Of a DNA stretch of 51,206 nt, positions 30,688 to 38,616 are shown in pieces. Source of the DNA: Chloroflexota bacterium. GTDB lineage: Bacteria > Chloroflexota > Limnocylindria > Limnocylindrales > CSP1-4. The DNA lies in assembly GCA_005889475.1 (NCBI GenBank), contig VBGT01000075.1, positions 1 through 51,206 of the forward strand, in the 5' to 3' direction. A program made the position numbers and the translations under genes. A model generated the notes under the pieces. It saw only the letters and a list, made by a program, of their open reading frames with translations, was not told the DNA's origin and searched no databases. How positions within the stretch are numbered: position 1 is the first letter of the stretch; every line of letters starts with the position of its first letter.

Positions 30688-31409
30688 CCACGCACCGCCG
30701 CGATCGCCCAGCGATGGCCGGCGATGCCCACGATCTCCCACACCGGTCGGAGGCCGGCTTCTGCGAGCAGCGCTCGGACCTCGGCCAGCGTGTACGCCCG
30801 GCGCACCGAGAGTGGGCCGTCGTGGAGCGTGAACCGGTTGCGCGTGAGGAGATGCAGCGTCAACCACGCCCCGAGCCAGCCAAGCCGGCTGCGCTCCAGG
30901 TCGTTGACGACGATTCCGACGCCGGCGACACGCAGCAGCTCGCGGAGGAACGCGCTCGCGTCGCCTGCCTCCAGGTGATGCAGGACGAGCGACGCGTGCG
31001 CGACATCGAATGCAGCATCGGGGTAGGGAAGCGTCCGACCGTCAGCAACCGCCAGCGACAGGTTCGCGTTGCGAGCGAGCGATGGCTCGAGCGCCAGGGC
31101 CGCCTCGATGATCTCCGGCCGGCTGTCCACGGCCGTCACATGGACGGCTCGCCAGGGCCCGCGGGCGTGGAGCATCCTTGCCGGGATGTCCGCCGCTCCC
31201 GTGCCGACGTCGAGGACCCGCAACGTGCCGAGCCCGGTTGGGACGAGCGGCGCGCCCTGTTCGATGAGGACGCGCATCGCCCTGAGGGACAGGTCGGCGC
31301 CGCCGAAGATCGCGTTGACCCGGCGCAGGTCGCGCAGGTTGCCGAGCAGCGTGGCTCGATCCGATAGGGCGCCGTCGAGATACTCGCTGGCGTCGCTCAG
31401 ACGGCGCAT
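30684..31409 (-). CDS. SAM-dependent methyltransferase
   Basis: 241 aa from the ATG at 31409. Motif I is LRVLDVGTGAADIPARML; motif II/III is FDVAHASLVLHHLEAGD; LARNANLSLAVADGRTLPYPDAAFD also fits class I. The N-terminal segment DASEYLDGALSDRATLLGNLRDLRRVNAIFGG is typical of the methyltransferases found with FAD reductases and type III or II polyketide genes. It is first of the four-gene operon, with ACGAGG before the ATG. The acceptor is probably a phenol or carboxyl, but the sequence does not say. It is divergent from the Hint-domain lipoprotein. Confidence 0.82.
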   Translation of the reverse strand: MRRLSDASEYLDGALSDRATLLGNLRDLRRVNAIFGGADLSLRAMRVLIEQGAPLVPTGLGTLRVLDVGTGAADIPARMLHARGPWRAVHVTAVDSRPEIIEAALALEPSLARNANLSLAVADGRTLPYPDAAFDVAHASLVLHHLEAGDASAFLRELLRVAGVGIVVNDLERSRLGWLGAWLTLHLLTRNRFTLHDGPLSVRRAYTLAEVRALLAEAGLRPVWEIVGIAGHRWAIAAVRG

Positions 31410-31482
31410 CCTCGTGATGATGCCGCCTCTGGCGCAAGCGATGCTCGGGAACCGATCGGGGCCAGCCGTCGTCCCCGGGCCG

Positions 31483-32391
31483 ATGCTGCGCTGTCTGGCC
31501 CTCATCGTGATGCTCGTTGCGGCATGCTCGGCCGCCGGTTCTCCCGGGCCGACGATCCTGCCCGGTCCGAGCGGCGGCGGCACATTGTCCTCGGCGGAGC
31601 TCAGACTGCGCCTGATCGACCAGCTCGGGCCGCGGTGGTATTGCGACCCCGACTTCTACCCCATCGCCGTCAATGACGAGATGACGCGGATGCGCACACG
31701 CTGGGCCGAGGTCCTCGCGGACGGCGAGGCGCTCGAGGCGATCCTGCAGCACGAAGGCCTCGCCTCCGTCGCGGTCGCCAACCTGACCGACGACCAGCGC
31801 CTTGCCGTCTACCGCGACTGGAAGGTTCTCAACTCGATCCAGCTCGACCCGGCGGGGGAGGGCCGCTACCGATTCGACTACCTCGCGCAGCCGGTGGGCG
31901 GCGCCACCGAGGGCACGCGCAGCGCCGGGACCATCACCGACCGAGGGGACATCACGGTCGAGCAACAGGCATCGGCCGGCGAACCGCCGTGTCCAATCTG
32001 CCTATCGCTCGGCACGCTCATCGACACGCCCGGCGGTCCGATCGCGGTCGAGAAGCTGCGACTGGGCGACCCGGTCTGGACGCTCGACGCCGTCGGCCGG
32101 CGCATCGCCGGGACGGTGATCGCGCTCGGCTCGACGCAGGCGCCGAAGGACCACCACGTGCTCCGAGTACGGCTTGGCGACGGGCGCTCGGTGACCGCAT
32201 CACCCGGGCACCCGCTGCTCGATGGCCGGCCCCTTGGCGACCTTGGTGTCGGCGATGTCGTCGATGGCAGCCAGGTCGTCGCGATCGACTCGCTGCCGTA
32301 CCCGAGCGGCGAGACATTCGACCTCGTCGCCTCCGGCACGACAGGCGCCTACTTCGCCGGCGGGATCCCCCTCGGGACGACGCTCCGCTAG
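31483..32391 (+). CDS. Lipoprotein with C-terminal Hint (hedgehog/intein) domain
   Basis: 302 aa from the ATG at 31483, chosen so that the lipoprotein signal peptide (MLRCLALIVMLVAAC, lipid Cys15) is complete; an upstream ATG at 31420, 7 nt after a CATCCT element, is an alternative. Residues about 16-168 form an unknown domain. From residue 173, CLSLGTLIDTPGGPIAVEKL starts a Hint domain: the block A Cys173 (preceded by CPI to make CPIC), block B TASPGHPLLDGRPL with the catalytic TxxH, and the terminal FDLVASGTTGAYFAGG strand. Hint domains cleave themselves at the cysteine. There is no C-extein or block G Asn, so a hedgehog-like, C-terminal processing reaction is more plausible than splicing. 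Confidence 0.82.
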   Translation: MLRCLALIVMLVAACSAAGSPGPTILPGPSGGGTLSSAELRLRLIDQLGPRWYCDPDFYPIAVNDEMTRMRTRWAEVLADGEALEAILQHEGLASVAVANLTDDQRLAVYRDWKVLNSIQLDPAGEGRYRFDYLAQPVGGATEGTRSAGTITDRGDITVEQQASAGEPPCPICLSLGTLIDTPGGPIAVEKLRLGDPVWTLDAVGRRIAGTVIALGSTQAPKDHHVLRVRLGDGRSVTASPGHPLLDGRPLGDLGVGDVVDGSQVVAIDSLPYPSGETFDLVASGTTGAYFAGGIPLGTTLR

Positions 32392-34265
32392 ACGAGATCG
32401 CGCTCGGGCGCCCGCGTCTCGCGAACACCATCGAGGCGGCGCACCCCGGGCACGGTCTTCGACAGGTAGTCGAGCACGACGCCGAGCTGGCGGACCCGCT
32501 CGTCGACGTCGAACGAGGAATGGCCCGTCCCGAACAGATAGAGCTCGTGCGGATGGCCGCGCGCCTTCAGCCGGTCGACGTACTTGAGGATCTGCGGCAG
32601 CGGGCAGCGGCTGTCGTGCTCCCCGGCCAGGAGCAGGAGCGGCGCGGTGACCCGGTCGACGTACTCGATCGGGGAGCGTTCCTTCATGAGCTCCGGCACG
32701 TCGTCGGGCGTCCCGCCGAGCAGGGCGCGGTCATATGCCTGGAGCAGCGGCGACTCATCGGCATAAGCGGACGCGAGGTCGGCGACGGGCACGCCGGCTA
32801 CCCCCGCGATGAACCGCTCGGGGTGCATACCGTGCATCAGCAGCGTGAGGTAGCCGCCCCACGACCAGCCCGCGATCACCGAGCGCTCGGGATCGGCGAT
32901 GCCCCGCGACAACAGGTCCTCGTGACCGGCGACGATGTCCTCGACCTCGGGCCACCCGATGTTGCGGATGAGCGTGTCGCGCCACGCCGCACCGAAGCCG
33001 ATCGAGCCGCGGTAGTTGAGCATGGCCACGCAGAAGCCCATGTCGACGTAGGCCTGGACCTCGGGCGCCCATCGATCAAGATCGACGGAGGTGGGCCCGC
33101 CATGGATGAACATCAGCGTCGGCCAGGGCTTCGGGCCATCGGGCTCCACCAGCCAGCCCTGGACGCGCTGGCCGTGCGGGTTGGCGTACTCCCAGGGCAC
33201 GAACGGGCGCCCGGGGGGCGCCGACTGCGGCGGCGCGAGGATGGGTTCGTCCTTCCCGACCTGGAACACGACCCCCGGGTGCTCGCCGCGCTGGAGCCGG
33301 TACCAGACGTCGCCATCCGGCCGAACGCGCGCGCCCGAGAGGCTGCCCTCGAGCATCGGCAGTGCTTCGAGCGCGCCGGTCTCGAACGTGTACTTGTGCA
33401 GGTAGTTCCGGCCGTCACGAAGCTCGAACAGCAGGAGCGCGCTGCCGTCCGGCCACCAGTCGGCGACCTCGGTCAGGCGGTCCCATGGCAGCGGGATGTC
33501 GGTGACCTCGCCGGTCTCGACGTTCCAGATGGCCGGCGCGCGCTCGCCGCGCCGCTCGTGGCCGATGGCGAGCCGCGGGTCGCCCGGGATCGGCGACCAG
33601 CCGAACGCGCACAGGGCGCGGCCCTCGTCATGCAGGTCCGCCTTCACGTCGCCGGTGCGGGCATCGAGGATGCGCAGCGAGGGATGGATCAGGTCGCCGT
33701 GCTCGGCGTGCTCGATGCACAGGAGCGATTCGTCGGTCGACAGCGCGGCGTGGTCGGCCGCCGCGGTCATCGCGTTCGAGCCGCCGAGCTGGAGCGACTC
33801 GGAGCTCGTTGCGATTCGGCGCGCGGGTCCGCCGCCGTCGGCGACGAAGAGCGCAAAGCCATCGCGGTCGCTCACGCCCGCCGCGGTGCGGGTCCGGCCG
33901 ATGGAGATGCCCTCATCCCAGCCCGCCGGCAGGCCCTCGACGAGCGGCTCCGCAGCCGTGCCTGTGCCACCGACGAATGGCGTTGCAACCCACATGCCCG
34001 ACTCGTCGCCGGTGAGGTCGCGATGCCAGACCACCCACTCGCCATCCGGGTTGATCTCGCCGCTGATCAGCCCGACTGGCTCATCGGTGATCTGTCGCTT
34101 CTCGCCCGTCGCGAGGTCCCATGCGTGCAGCTGGTACACGCCACTCTCCGATGAGGCGAAGATCACCCGGTCCTTGGCGTGGCGCGACCAGTGCGGAAAG
34201 CCGATGATGGGCGCACGAAAGCGGCGCTGCCACAGCGGTTCGGGATCGGGCACGCGCGGCAGCAT
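32388..34265 (-). CDS. Prolyl oligopeptidase (S9) family peptidase
   Basis: 625 aa from the ATG at 34265; the track ORF extends upstream without support. The N-terminal ~370 residues form a beta-propeller of WD-like strands (GYPHW-like GFPHWSRHAKDRVIF, GVYQLHAWDLATGEKRQIT, and so on). The C-terminal alpha/beta hydrolase domain has the nucleophile in GWSWGGYL, the oxyanion-side PTLMFIHGGPTS, the Asp in LLAGEHDSRCP and the His in GTGHSSF. There is no signal peptide, so it probably acts on peptides in the cytoplasm. It shares a CTAG stop with the convergent Hint gene. Confidence 0.9.
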   Translation of the reverse strand: MLPRVPDPEPLWQRRFRAPIIGFPHWSRHAKDRVIFASSESGVYQLHAWDLATGEKRQITDEPVGLISGEINPDGEWVVWHRDLTGDESGMWVATPFVGGTGTAAEPLVEGLPAGWDEGISIGRTRTAAGVSDRDGFALFVADGGGPARRIATSSESLQLGGSNAMTAAADHAALSTDESLLCIEHAEHGDLIHPSLRILDARTGDVKADLHDEGRALCAFGWSPIPGDPRLAIGHERRGERAPAIWNVETGEVTDIPLPWDRLTEVADWWPDGSALLLFELRDGRNYLHKYTFETGALEALPMLEGSLSGARVRPDGDVWYRLQRGEHPGVVFQVGKDEPILAPPQSAPPGRPFVPWEYANPHGQRVQGWLVEPDGPKPWPTLMFIHGGPTSVDLDRWAPEVQAYVDMGFCVAMLNYRGSIGFGAAWRDTLIRNIGWPEVEDIVAGHEDLLSRGIADPERSVIAGWSWGGYLTLLMHGMHPERFIAGVAGVPVADLASAYADESPLLQAYDRALLGGTPDDVPELMKERSPIEYVDRVTAPLLLLAGEHDSRCPLPQILKYVDRLKARGHPHELYLFGTGHSSFDVDERVRQLGVVLDYLSKTVPGVRRLDGVRETRAPERDLV

Positions 34266-34283
34266 AGCCGACCGTCGCACCCG

Positions 34284-34289
34284 TACCCT
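34284..34289 (+). promoter_or_regulatory. -10 element TACCCT, leaderless start of LLM oxidoreductase
   Basis: TACCCT ends 8 nt before the ATG at 34298. The track start (TTG, 34289) overlaps this element and is rejected. Confidence 0.5.
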
Positions 34290-34297
34290 TGGCGCCG

Positions 34298-35221
34298 ATG
34301 GGCGGCATTGGTGGCATCGGCGGGCGCGCACTGTCCGCGAGGTTGGGCCGGGTCGGGATCTGGTCGTTCGCGCTGCAGCGGCTGACCGCCGCCGACGCGG
34401 GCGCCGCGATGCGCGAATACGAGCGGCTGGGGTACCCGGCGGTGTGGATGCCCGAAAGCGTGGGGTCGAAGGAGGTCTTCGCCCACGCCGCGCTGCTCCT
34501 GGCTGGAAGTGAGCGCGCGATCGTGGCCCCCGGCATTGCCAGCATCTACGCCCGTGACCCGATGGCCATGGCCGGCGGCGCGAAGGCCCTCGCGGAAGCG
34601 CATCCCGGGCGCTTCGTGCTGGGCATCGGGGTGAGCCACGCGCCGTCCGTGGCGACTCGCGGCGGGAGCTACGGCAAGCCGGTCGAGACGATGACCGCGT
34701 ACCTCGACGGGATGGCCGCCGCCTCGTACGCGGGCCCCGAGCCCGGCGAGCCCGTGCCGCTGGTCCTTGCCGCGCTCGGGCCCCGGATGCTCGAGCTGGC
34801 GGCGGCCCGCGCGGACGGGGCGCACCCGTACTTCGTCCCGGTCGAGCACACGCCGATCGCGCGCGCCGGCCTCGGTCCCCAGCCATGCCTCGCCGTCGAG
34901 CAGACCGCGGTGCTCGCGACCGACCCGACCGAGGCGCGCCGCATCGGGCGCGGGTTCGCCCGCCACTACCTCGCGCTGCCCAACTACGCAAACAACCTGC
35001 GCCGCCTCGGCTGGTCCGACGACGACATCGCCAGCGACGGTAGCGACCGCCTCATCGACGCGGTCGTCGCCTGGGGCGACGCCGACGCGATCGTCGCCCG
35101 CGTGAAGGCGCATCTCGACGCCGGCGCCGACCACGTCTGTGTCCAGCTCCGCGCCGAGTCCTCCGCGGACCCGTCGCTGGCGGGCTACGCCGAGCTCGCG
35201 GCCGGCCTCCTGGGGCTCTAG
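34298..35221 (+). CDS. LLM-class F420-dependent oxidoreductase
   Basis: 307 aa from the ATG at 34298, beginning with a Gly/Ile repeat. LGRVGIWSFALQRLTAADAGAAMREYERLGYPAVWMPES is the first strand/helix of the luciferase-like TIM barrel; ARDPMAMAGGAKALAEAHPGRFVLGIGVSHAP and ARADGAHPYFVPVEHT are typical of the F420-binding subgroup. It would transfer hydride between F420H2 and an unknown substrate. F420 biosynthesis genes are not in the window. Stands alone with its own promoter. Confidence 0.85.
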   Translation: MGGIGGIGGRALSARLGRVGIWSFALQRLTAADAGAAMREYERLGYPAVWMPESVGSKEVFAHAALLLAGSERAIVAPGIASIYARDPMAMAGGAKALAEAHPGRFVLGIGVSHAPSVATRGGSYGKPVETMTAYLDGMAAASYAGPEPGEPVPLVLAALGPRMLELAAARADGAHPYFVPVEHTPIARAGLGPQPCLAVEQTAVLATDPTEARRIGRGFARHYLALPNYANNLRRLGWSDDDIASDGSDRLIDAVVAWGDADAIVARVKAHLDAGADHVCVQLRAESSADPSLAGYAELAAGLLGL

Positions 35222-35251
35222 CGACGCGCCGGTCTGGAGGGAGGCTGCGCG

Positions 35252-35257
35252 TATGAT
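35252..35257 (+). promoter_or_regulatory. -10 element TATGAT upstream of the aldehyde dehydrogenase locus
   Basis: TATGAT ends 6 nt before the GTG at 35264; no ribosome binding site, so probably leaderless. The promoter is intact although the gene behind it is frameshifted. Confidence 0.5.
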
Positions 35258-35263
35258 TCGAGC

Positions 35264-36763
35264 GTGACCACCGAATCGAAGGCGCTCCGACCGTGGTCGG
35301 GCGATCGGGCCCCGGCGGACTGGGGCATCGGGGACGGGCAGGCGGTCCCGTGGGAGTACGCACCCGCACCCGAGTCGAAGGACGTCGTCTCGATCAAGCC
35401 GCGCTACGGCCTCTTCATCGACGGGCGCGAGGTGAACGCCTCCGACGGGGGCTGGTTCCCGAGCGTCAACCCGGCGACCGAGGAGGTCATCGCGCAGGTC
35501 GCGAAGGCCACCACGGCCGACATCGATCGGGCCATCCGCGCCGCACGGCGCGCGCAGAAGACACGCTGGGGCAACCTGCCCGGCCGGGAGCGGGCGAAAT
35601 ACCTCTTCCGGATCGCGCGGATCCTCCAGGAGCGGTCACGCGAGTTCGCCGTGCTCGAGTCGATGGACTCCGGCAAGCCGATCAAGGAATCGCGCGACGT
35701 CGACGTGCCCCTGGTCGCCAACCACTTCTGGTACTACGCCGGCTGGGCGGACAAGCTCGAGTACGCCTTCCCGGGCCGGGTCGCGAAGCCGCTCGGCGTC
35801 GCGGCGCAGGTCATCCCCTGGAACTTCCCGCTGCTGATGCTGGCGTGGAAGATCGCGCCGGCGCTCGCGGCCGGGAACACGGTCGTGCTCAAGCCGGCGT
35901 CGACGACGCCGCTCAGCGCGCTCCTCTTCGCCGAGCCGAGGTCTGCCGGCAGGCCGACCTGCCACCGGGCGTCGTGAACATCGTCCCCGGGCCATCGGAC
36001 ATCGGCATGCACCTGGTCAGCCATCCGGGCGTCGACAAGGTCGCCTTCACCGGCTCGACCGGCGTCGGCAAGCTCATCCAGAAGGCGACTGCGGGCACGA
36101 ACAAGGCGCTGACGCTCGAGCTCGGCGGTAAGGCCGCCAACATCGTGTTCGATGACGCGGCGCTCGACCAGGCCGTCGAGGGCATCGTCAACGGCATCTA
36201 CTTCAACCAGGGCGAGGTGTGCTGCGCCGGTTCGCGCCTCCTCGTCCAGGAGTCCGTGCAGGGACCGCTGATCGAGAAGCTCAAGGACCGGCTGTCGACG
36301 ATCCGCGTCGGTGACCCGCTCGACAAGAACACCGACGTCGGCGCGATCAACTCCAAGGCCCAGCTCGAGAAGATCACCGAGCTCGTCCAGGCCGCCGGCG
36401 TGCGACCTGCCCGATCGGGGCTACTTCTTCCGGCCGACGCTGTTCACCAACGTCGCCCAGAGCCACCGGATCGCGAAAGAGGAGATCTTCGGGCCGGTGC
36501 TCTCGGTGCTGACGTTTCGAACGCCCGACGAGGCCGTCGAGAAGGCGAACAACACCCCCTACGGCCTATCGGCCGGCGTGTGGACGGAGAAGGGGAGCCG
36601 GATCCTCTGGATGGTCCGCAAGTTGAAGGCCGGGGTCGTCTGGGCCAACACATTCAACCGGTTCGACCCGACGTCGCCCTTCGGCGGCTACAAGGAGTCG
36701 GGCTTCGGGCGCGAGGGCGGCATGCACGGGCTGCACGCCTACGTGAGGCTCGAGGATCGCTGA
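35264..36763 (+). pseudogene. Aldehyde dehydrogenase, broken by two frameshifts (ALDH16-like N-terminal half)
   Basis: Three ORFs in shifted frames make one ALDH. Part 1 (35264-35930) has an unusual N-terminal extension ending WEYAPAPESKDVVSIKPRYGLFIDG, then the NAD-binding start PWNFPLLMLAWKIAPALAAGNTVVLKP. A 5-bp tandem duplication (CCGAG twice, 35931-35940) shifts the frame. Part 2 has FTGSTGVG, the catalytic Glu in LELGGK and the Cys in GEVCCAGSR. Near 36401 about a dozen expected residues before CDLPDRGYFF are missing and the frame shifts back. Part 3 ends GYKESGFGREGG. The extension ending PAPES matches ALDH16-type enzymes. It is either a real decaying gene or two sequencing or assembly errors. 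Confidence 0.85.
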
Positions 36764-36764
36764 G

Positions 36765-37133
36765 GTGGCCGGCCGGCCTGTTGCGCTCGCGCAGGGGCCG
36801 ATCTCGCTGCCGAGCGCGGTCGAGCAGCTGACCCAGGCCTGGCATCCGATCGACATCGTCAGGGCCAACGACGCCATCGTCAGGCTCGCGCGCCTCGAGG
36901 GCTCGTTCGAGTGGCATGCCCATGACGAGGACGAACTGTTCCTGTGCTGGTCGGGCGGGTTCCGCATCGAGCTCGAGGGCAGCGCGTCGATCGAGCTCGC
37001 GGCGGGCGACCTGTTCGTGGTTCCGGTCGGCACCCGGCATCGTCCGGTCGCGGACCATGGCCCGGCGTACGCGATCCTGCTCGAGCGACCCGAGACGCTC
37101 CAGTACGGCAACCCAGCCGACGAGGAGCACTGA
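36765..37133 (+). CDS. Cupin-domain protein
   Basis: 122 aa, GTG start one base after the ALDH stop. A single cupin barrel: GSFEWHAHDEDELFLCWSGGFRIELEG gives the metal-binding His-His-Glu of motif 1, and AAGDLFVVPVGTRHRPVADH gives motif 2 with the final His. It would bind a metal ion and could act as an isomerase, dioxygenase or small-molecule-binding partner. It sits between the two ALDH genes and is co-transcribed with them. No function can be given beyond the fold. Confidence 0.85.
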   Translation: MAGRPVALAQGPISLPSAVEQLTQAWHPIDIVRANDAIVRLARLEGSFEWHAHDEDELFLCWSGGFRIELEGSASIELAAGDLFVVPVGTRHRPVADHGPAYAILLERPETLQYGNPADEEH

Positions 37134-37188
37134 GGTGCATCCGCGCCGAGAGGGCACATCCGGCGAGGTTGTCTCTCGAGCACGAACG

Positions 37189-38094
37189 GTGCGCGTCCAA
37201 CCCTCGCCCGACGATCGGATCTCGATCCGCAAGACCTACAAGCTGTACATCGGCGGGCAGTTCCCGCGGAGCGAGTCCGGCCGGTCCTACGAGGTGAGCG
37301 CCGCGGATGGAACGCCGCTGGCCAACGCCGTGCGCGCTTCGAAGAAAGACCTCCGCGACGCGGTGCGTGCCGCTCGCAACGCCTTCCCCGGCTGGGCCGA
37401 GCGCACCGCGATGAACCGCGGCCAGGTCCTGTACCGAGTCGCGGAGCTGATGGAGGGCAGGCGCGACCAGTTCACCGCCGAGGTCGGCCAGGCAGAAGGA
37501 TTGCGCGTCGATCGGGCGCGCGAGGTGGTCGCTCGGGCGATCGATCGCTGGGTCTGGTACGCCGGCTGGGCGGACAAGATCGCGCAGGTGCTCGGCTCGT
37601 CGAACCCCGTCGCATCCGACTACTTCAACTTCACGATCCCGGAGCCCACCGGTGTCGTCGGCGTCGTCGCACCGGAGGTGTCCTCGCTCCTCGGCCTCGT
37701 CTCACGTCTGGCACCGCCGCTCGTCGGCGGCAACAGCGTCGTGGTCCTCGCCTCCGAGTCGCGGCCGTTGCCGGCGATCACCCTCACCGAGGTCCTCGCG
37801 ACCTCGGACGTGCCGGACGGCGTCGTCAACGTCCTGACCGGCCGCAAGCGCGAGCTCGTGCCCGTCCTCGCTGCGCACGTCGACGTCGATGCGCTCGACG
37901 TCTGGGGCGTGCCGGAAGACCTGCGCACCGACGTGGAGCTGGCGGCCGCGGATAGCGTGATGCGCATCGCGCGTCGCCCGAAGGGCACGACCGACGCTCG
38001 GTTCGACTGGCTCGACGACAAGGCGAGCGAGCGGCCCGAGTGGATCGCCGCGTACCTGGAGATGAAGACCGTCTGGCACCCGATCGGGGTCTAG
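37189..38094 (+). CDS. Catalytically incomplete ALDH-superfamily protein (ALDH16 C-terminal-domain-like)
   Basis: 301 aa from the GTG at 37189; a GTG at 37135 (319 aa) is an alternative. The N-terminal NAD-binding half of an ALDH is present (KTYKLYIGGQFPRSESGRSY, AFPGWAERTAMNRGQVLYRVAELMEGRR, VVGVVAPEVSSLLGLVSRLAPPLVGGNSVVVLAS), but after VVNVLTGRKRELVPVLA it departs from the family: there is no FTGS, no catalytic Glu and no catalytic Cys, and it ends in EMKTVWHPIGV. That is exactly how the second, inactive ALDH domain of ALDH16 proteins looks, including a C-terminal KT-W-P-G pattern. It probably has a structural or scaffolding role for the first ALDH. Third gene of ALDH-cupin-ALDH operon. 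Confidence 0.82.
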   Translation: MRVQPSPDDRISIRKTYKLYIGGQFPRSESGRSYEVSAADGTPLANAVRASKKDLRDAVRAARNAFPGWAERTAMNRGQVLYRVAELMEGRRDQFTAEVGQAEGLRVDRAREVVARAIDRWVWYAGWADKIAQVLGSSNPVASDYFNFTIPEPTGVVGVVAPEVSSLLGLVSRLAPPLVGGNSVVVLASESRPLPAITLTEVLATSDVPDGVVNVLTGRKRELVPVLAAHVDVDALDVWGVPEDLRTDVELAAADSVMRIARRPKGTTDARFDWLDDKASERPEWIAAYLEMKTVWHPIGV

Positions 38095-38102
38095 ACGACG
38101 TC

Positions 38103-38133
38103 GTTCAGTATTGTCTGAACATTCAGAACGTTC
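38103..38133. promoter_or_regulatory. Operator cluster before the GbsR-type regulator
   Basis: GTTCAG-TATTGT-CTGAAC is a perfect 6-6-6 inverted repeat (38103-38120); CTGAA-CA-TTCAG (38115-38126) and GAACGTTC (38126-38133) follow. All lie over the -35 and spacer of the regulator promoter, suggesting autorepression. Confidence 0.6.
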
Positions 38134-38139
38134 TACAAT
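38111..38139 (+). promoter_or_regulatory. Promoter TTGTCT - 17 bp - TACAAT, leaderless
   Basis: A strong promoter with exact 17-bp spacing; the GTG start at 38146 is 6 nt past the -10. With the arsR promoter it is one of the two best sigma70-like promoters seen. Confidence 0.75.
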
Positions 38140-38145
38140 CGCCCG

Positions 38146-38616
38146 GTGACGCCGGGTGAATCGGAGTTCGTCGAGGAGATGGGTCGGTTCCTGGCATCCC
38201 TCGGGATGACCCCGATGGCCGGCCGGATGTGGGGCTGGTTGCTCATCTGCGATCCGCCTGAGCAGACCGCATCGGACATTGCGGCGGCGCTTCGCGCGAG
38301 CCGTGGCGCGATCAGCGGCACGGCCCGGCTCCTTGCCACGAGCGGCCTGATCCGCAGGACGACGCGAGCCGGCGATCGGCGGGAGTACTTCAGCGCGCCG
38401 CCCGAGGCACTCGACGCGATGCTCGGCAGCGCCGCTGCGATCTATCGCCAGATGCGTCAGATCGCCGAGCGAGGCCTGGCGGCGACGGCCGATCGCCCAC
38501 CACGGGCCAGAGCCCGGCTCCAGGAGTTCCGCGACGTCATGGCGTTCGTCGAGCAAGAGGTGCCGGCCGTCATCGGCCGGTTCCTGAAGGATCGCAACAG
38601 GAGAGGACAGGCATGA
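38146..38616 (+). CDS. GbsR/MarR-type transcriptional regulator
   Basis: 156 aa, GTG start. A winged-helix protein of the GbsR class: GRFLASLGMTPMAGRMWGWLLICDPPEQTASDIAAALRASRGAISGTARLLATSGLIRRTTRAGDRREYFSA is the recognisable DNA-binding core, followed by a helical dimerisation part. The promoter is overlaid by inverted repeats of GTTCAG type, so it probably represses its own operon. The ABC exporter genes overlap it (ATGA), so the natural reading is that the exported compound or a related ligand relieves repression. Confidence 0.85.
   Translation: MTPGESEFVEEMGRFLASLGMTPMAGRMWGWLLICDPPEQTASDIAAALRASRGAISGTARLLATSGLIRRTTRAGDRREYFSAPPEALDAMLGSAAAIYRQMRQIAERGLAATADRPPRARARLQEFRDVMAFVEQEVPAVIGRFLKDRNRRGQA

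Noticed and set aside
31407-31422. CATCCT as a leaderless -10 for the Hint lipoprotein at ATG 31420
   Set aside because: Spacing would fit, but the resulting 21-residue N-terminal addition before the hydrophobic signal peptide is unusual for lipoproteins; kept only as an alternative start.
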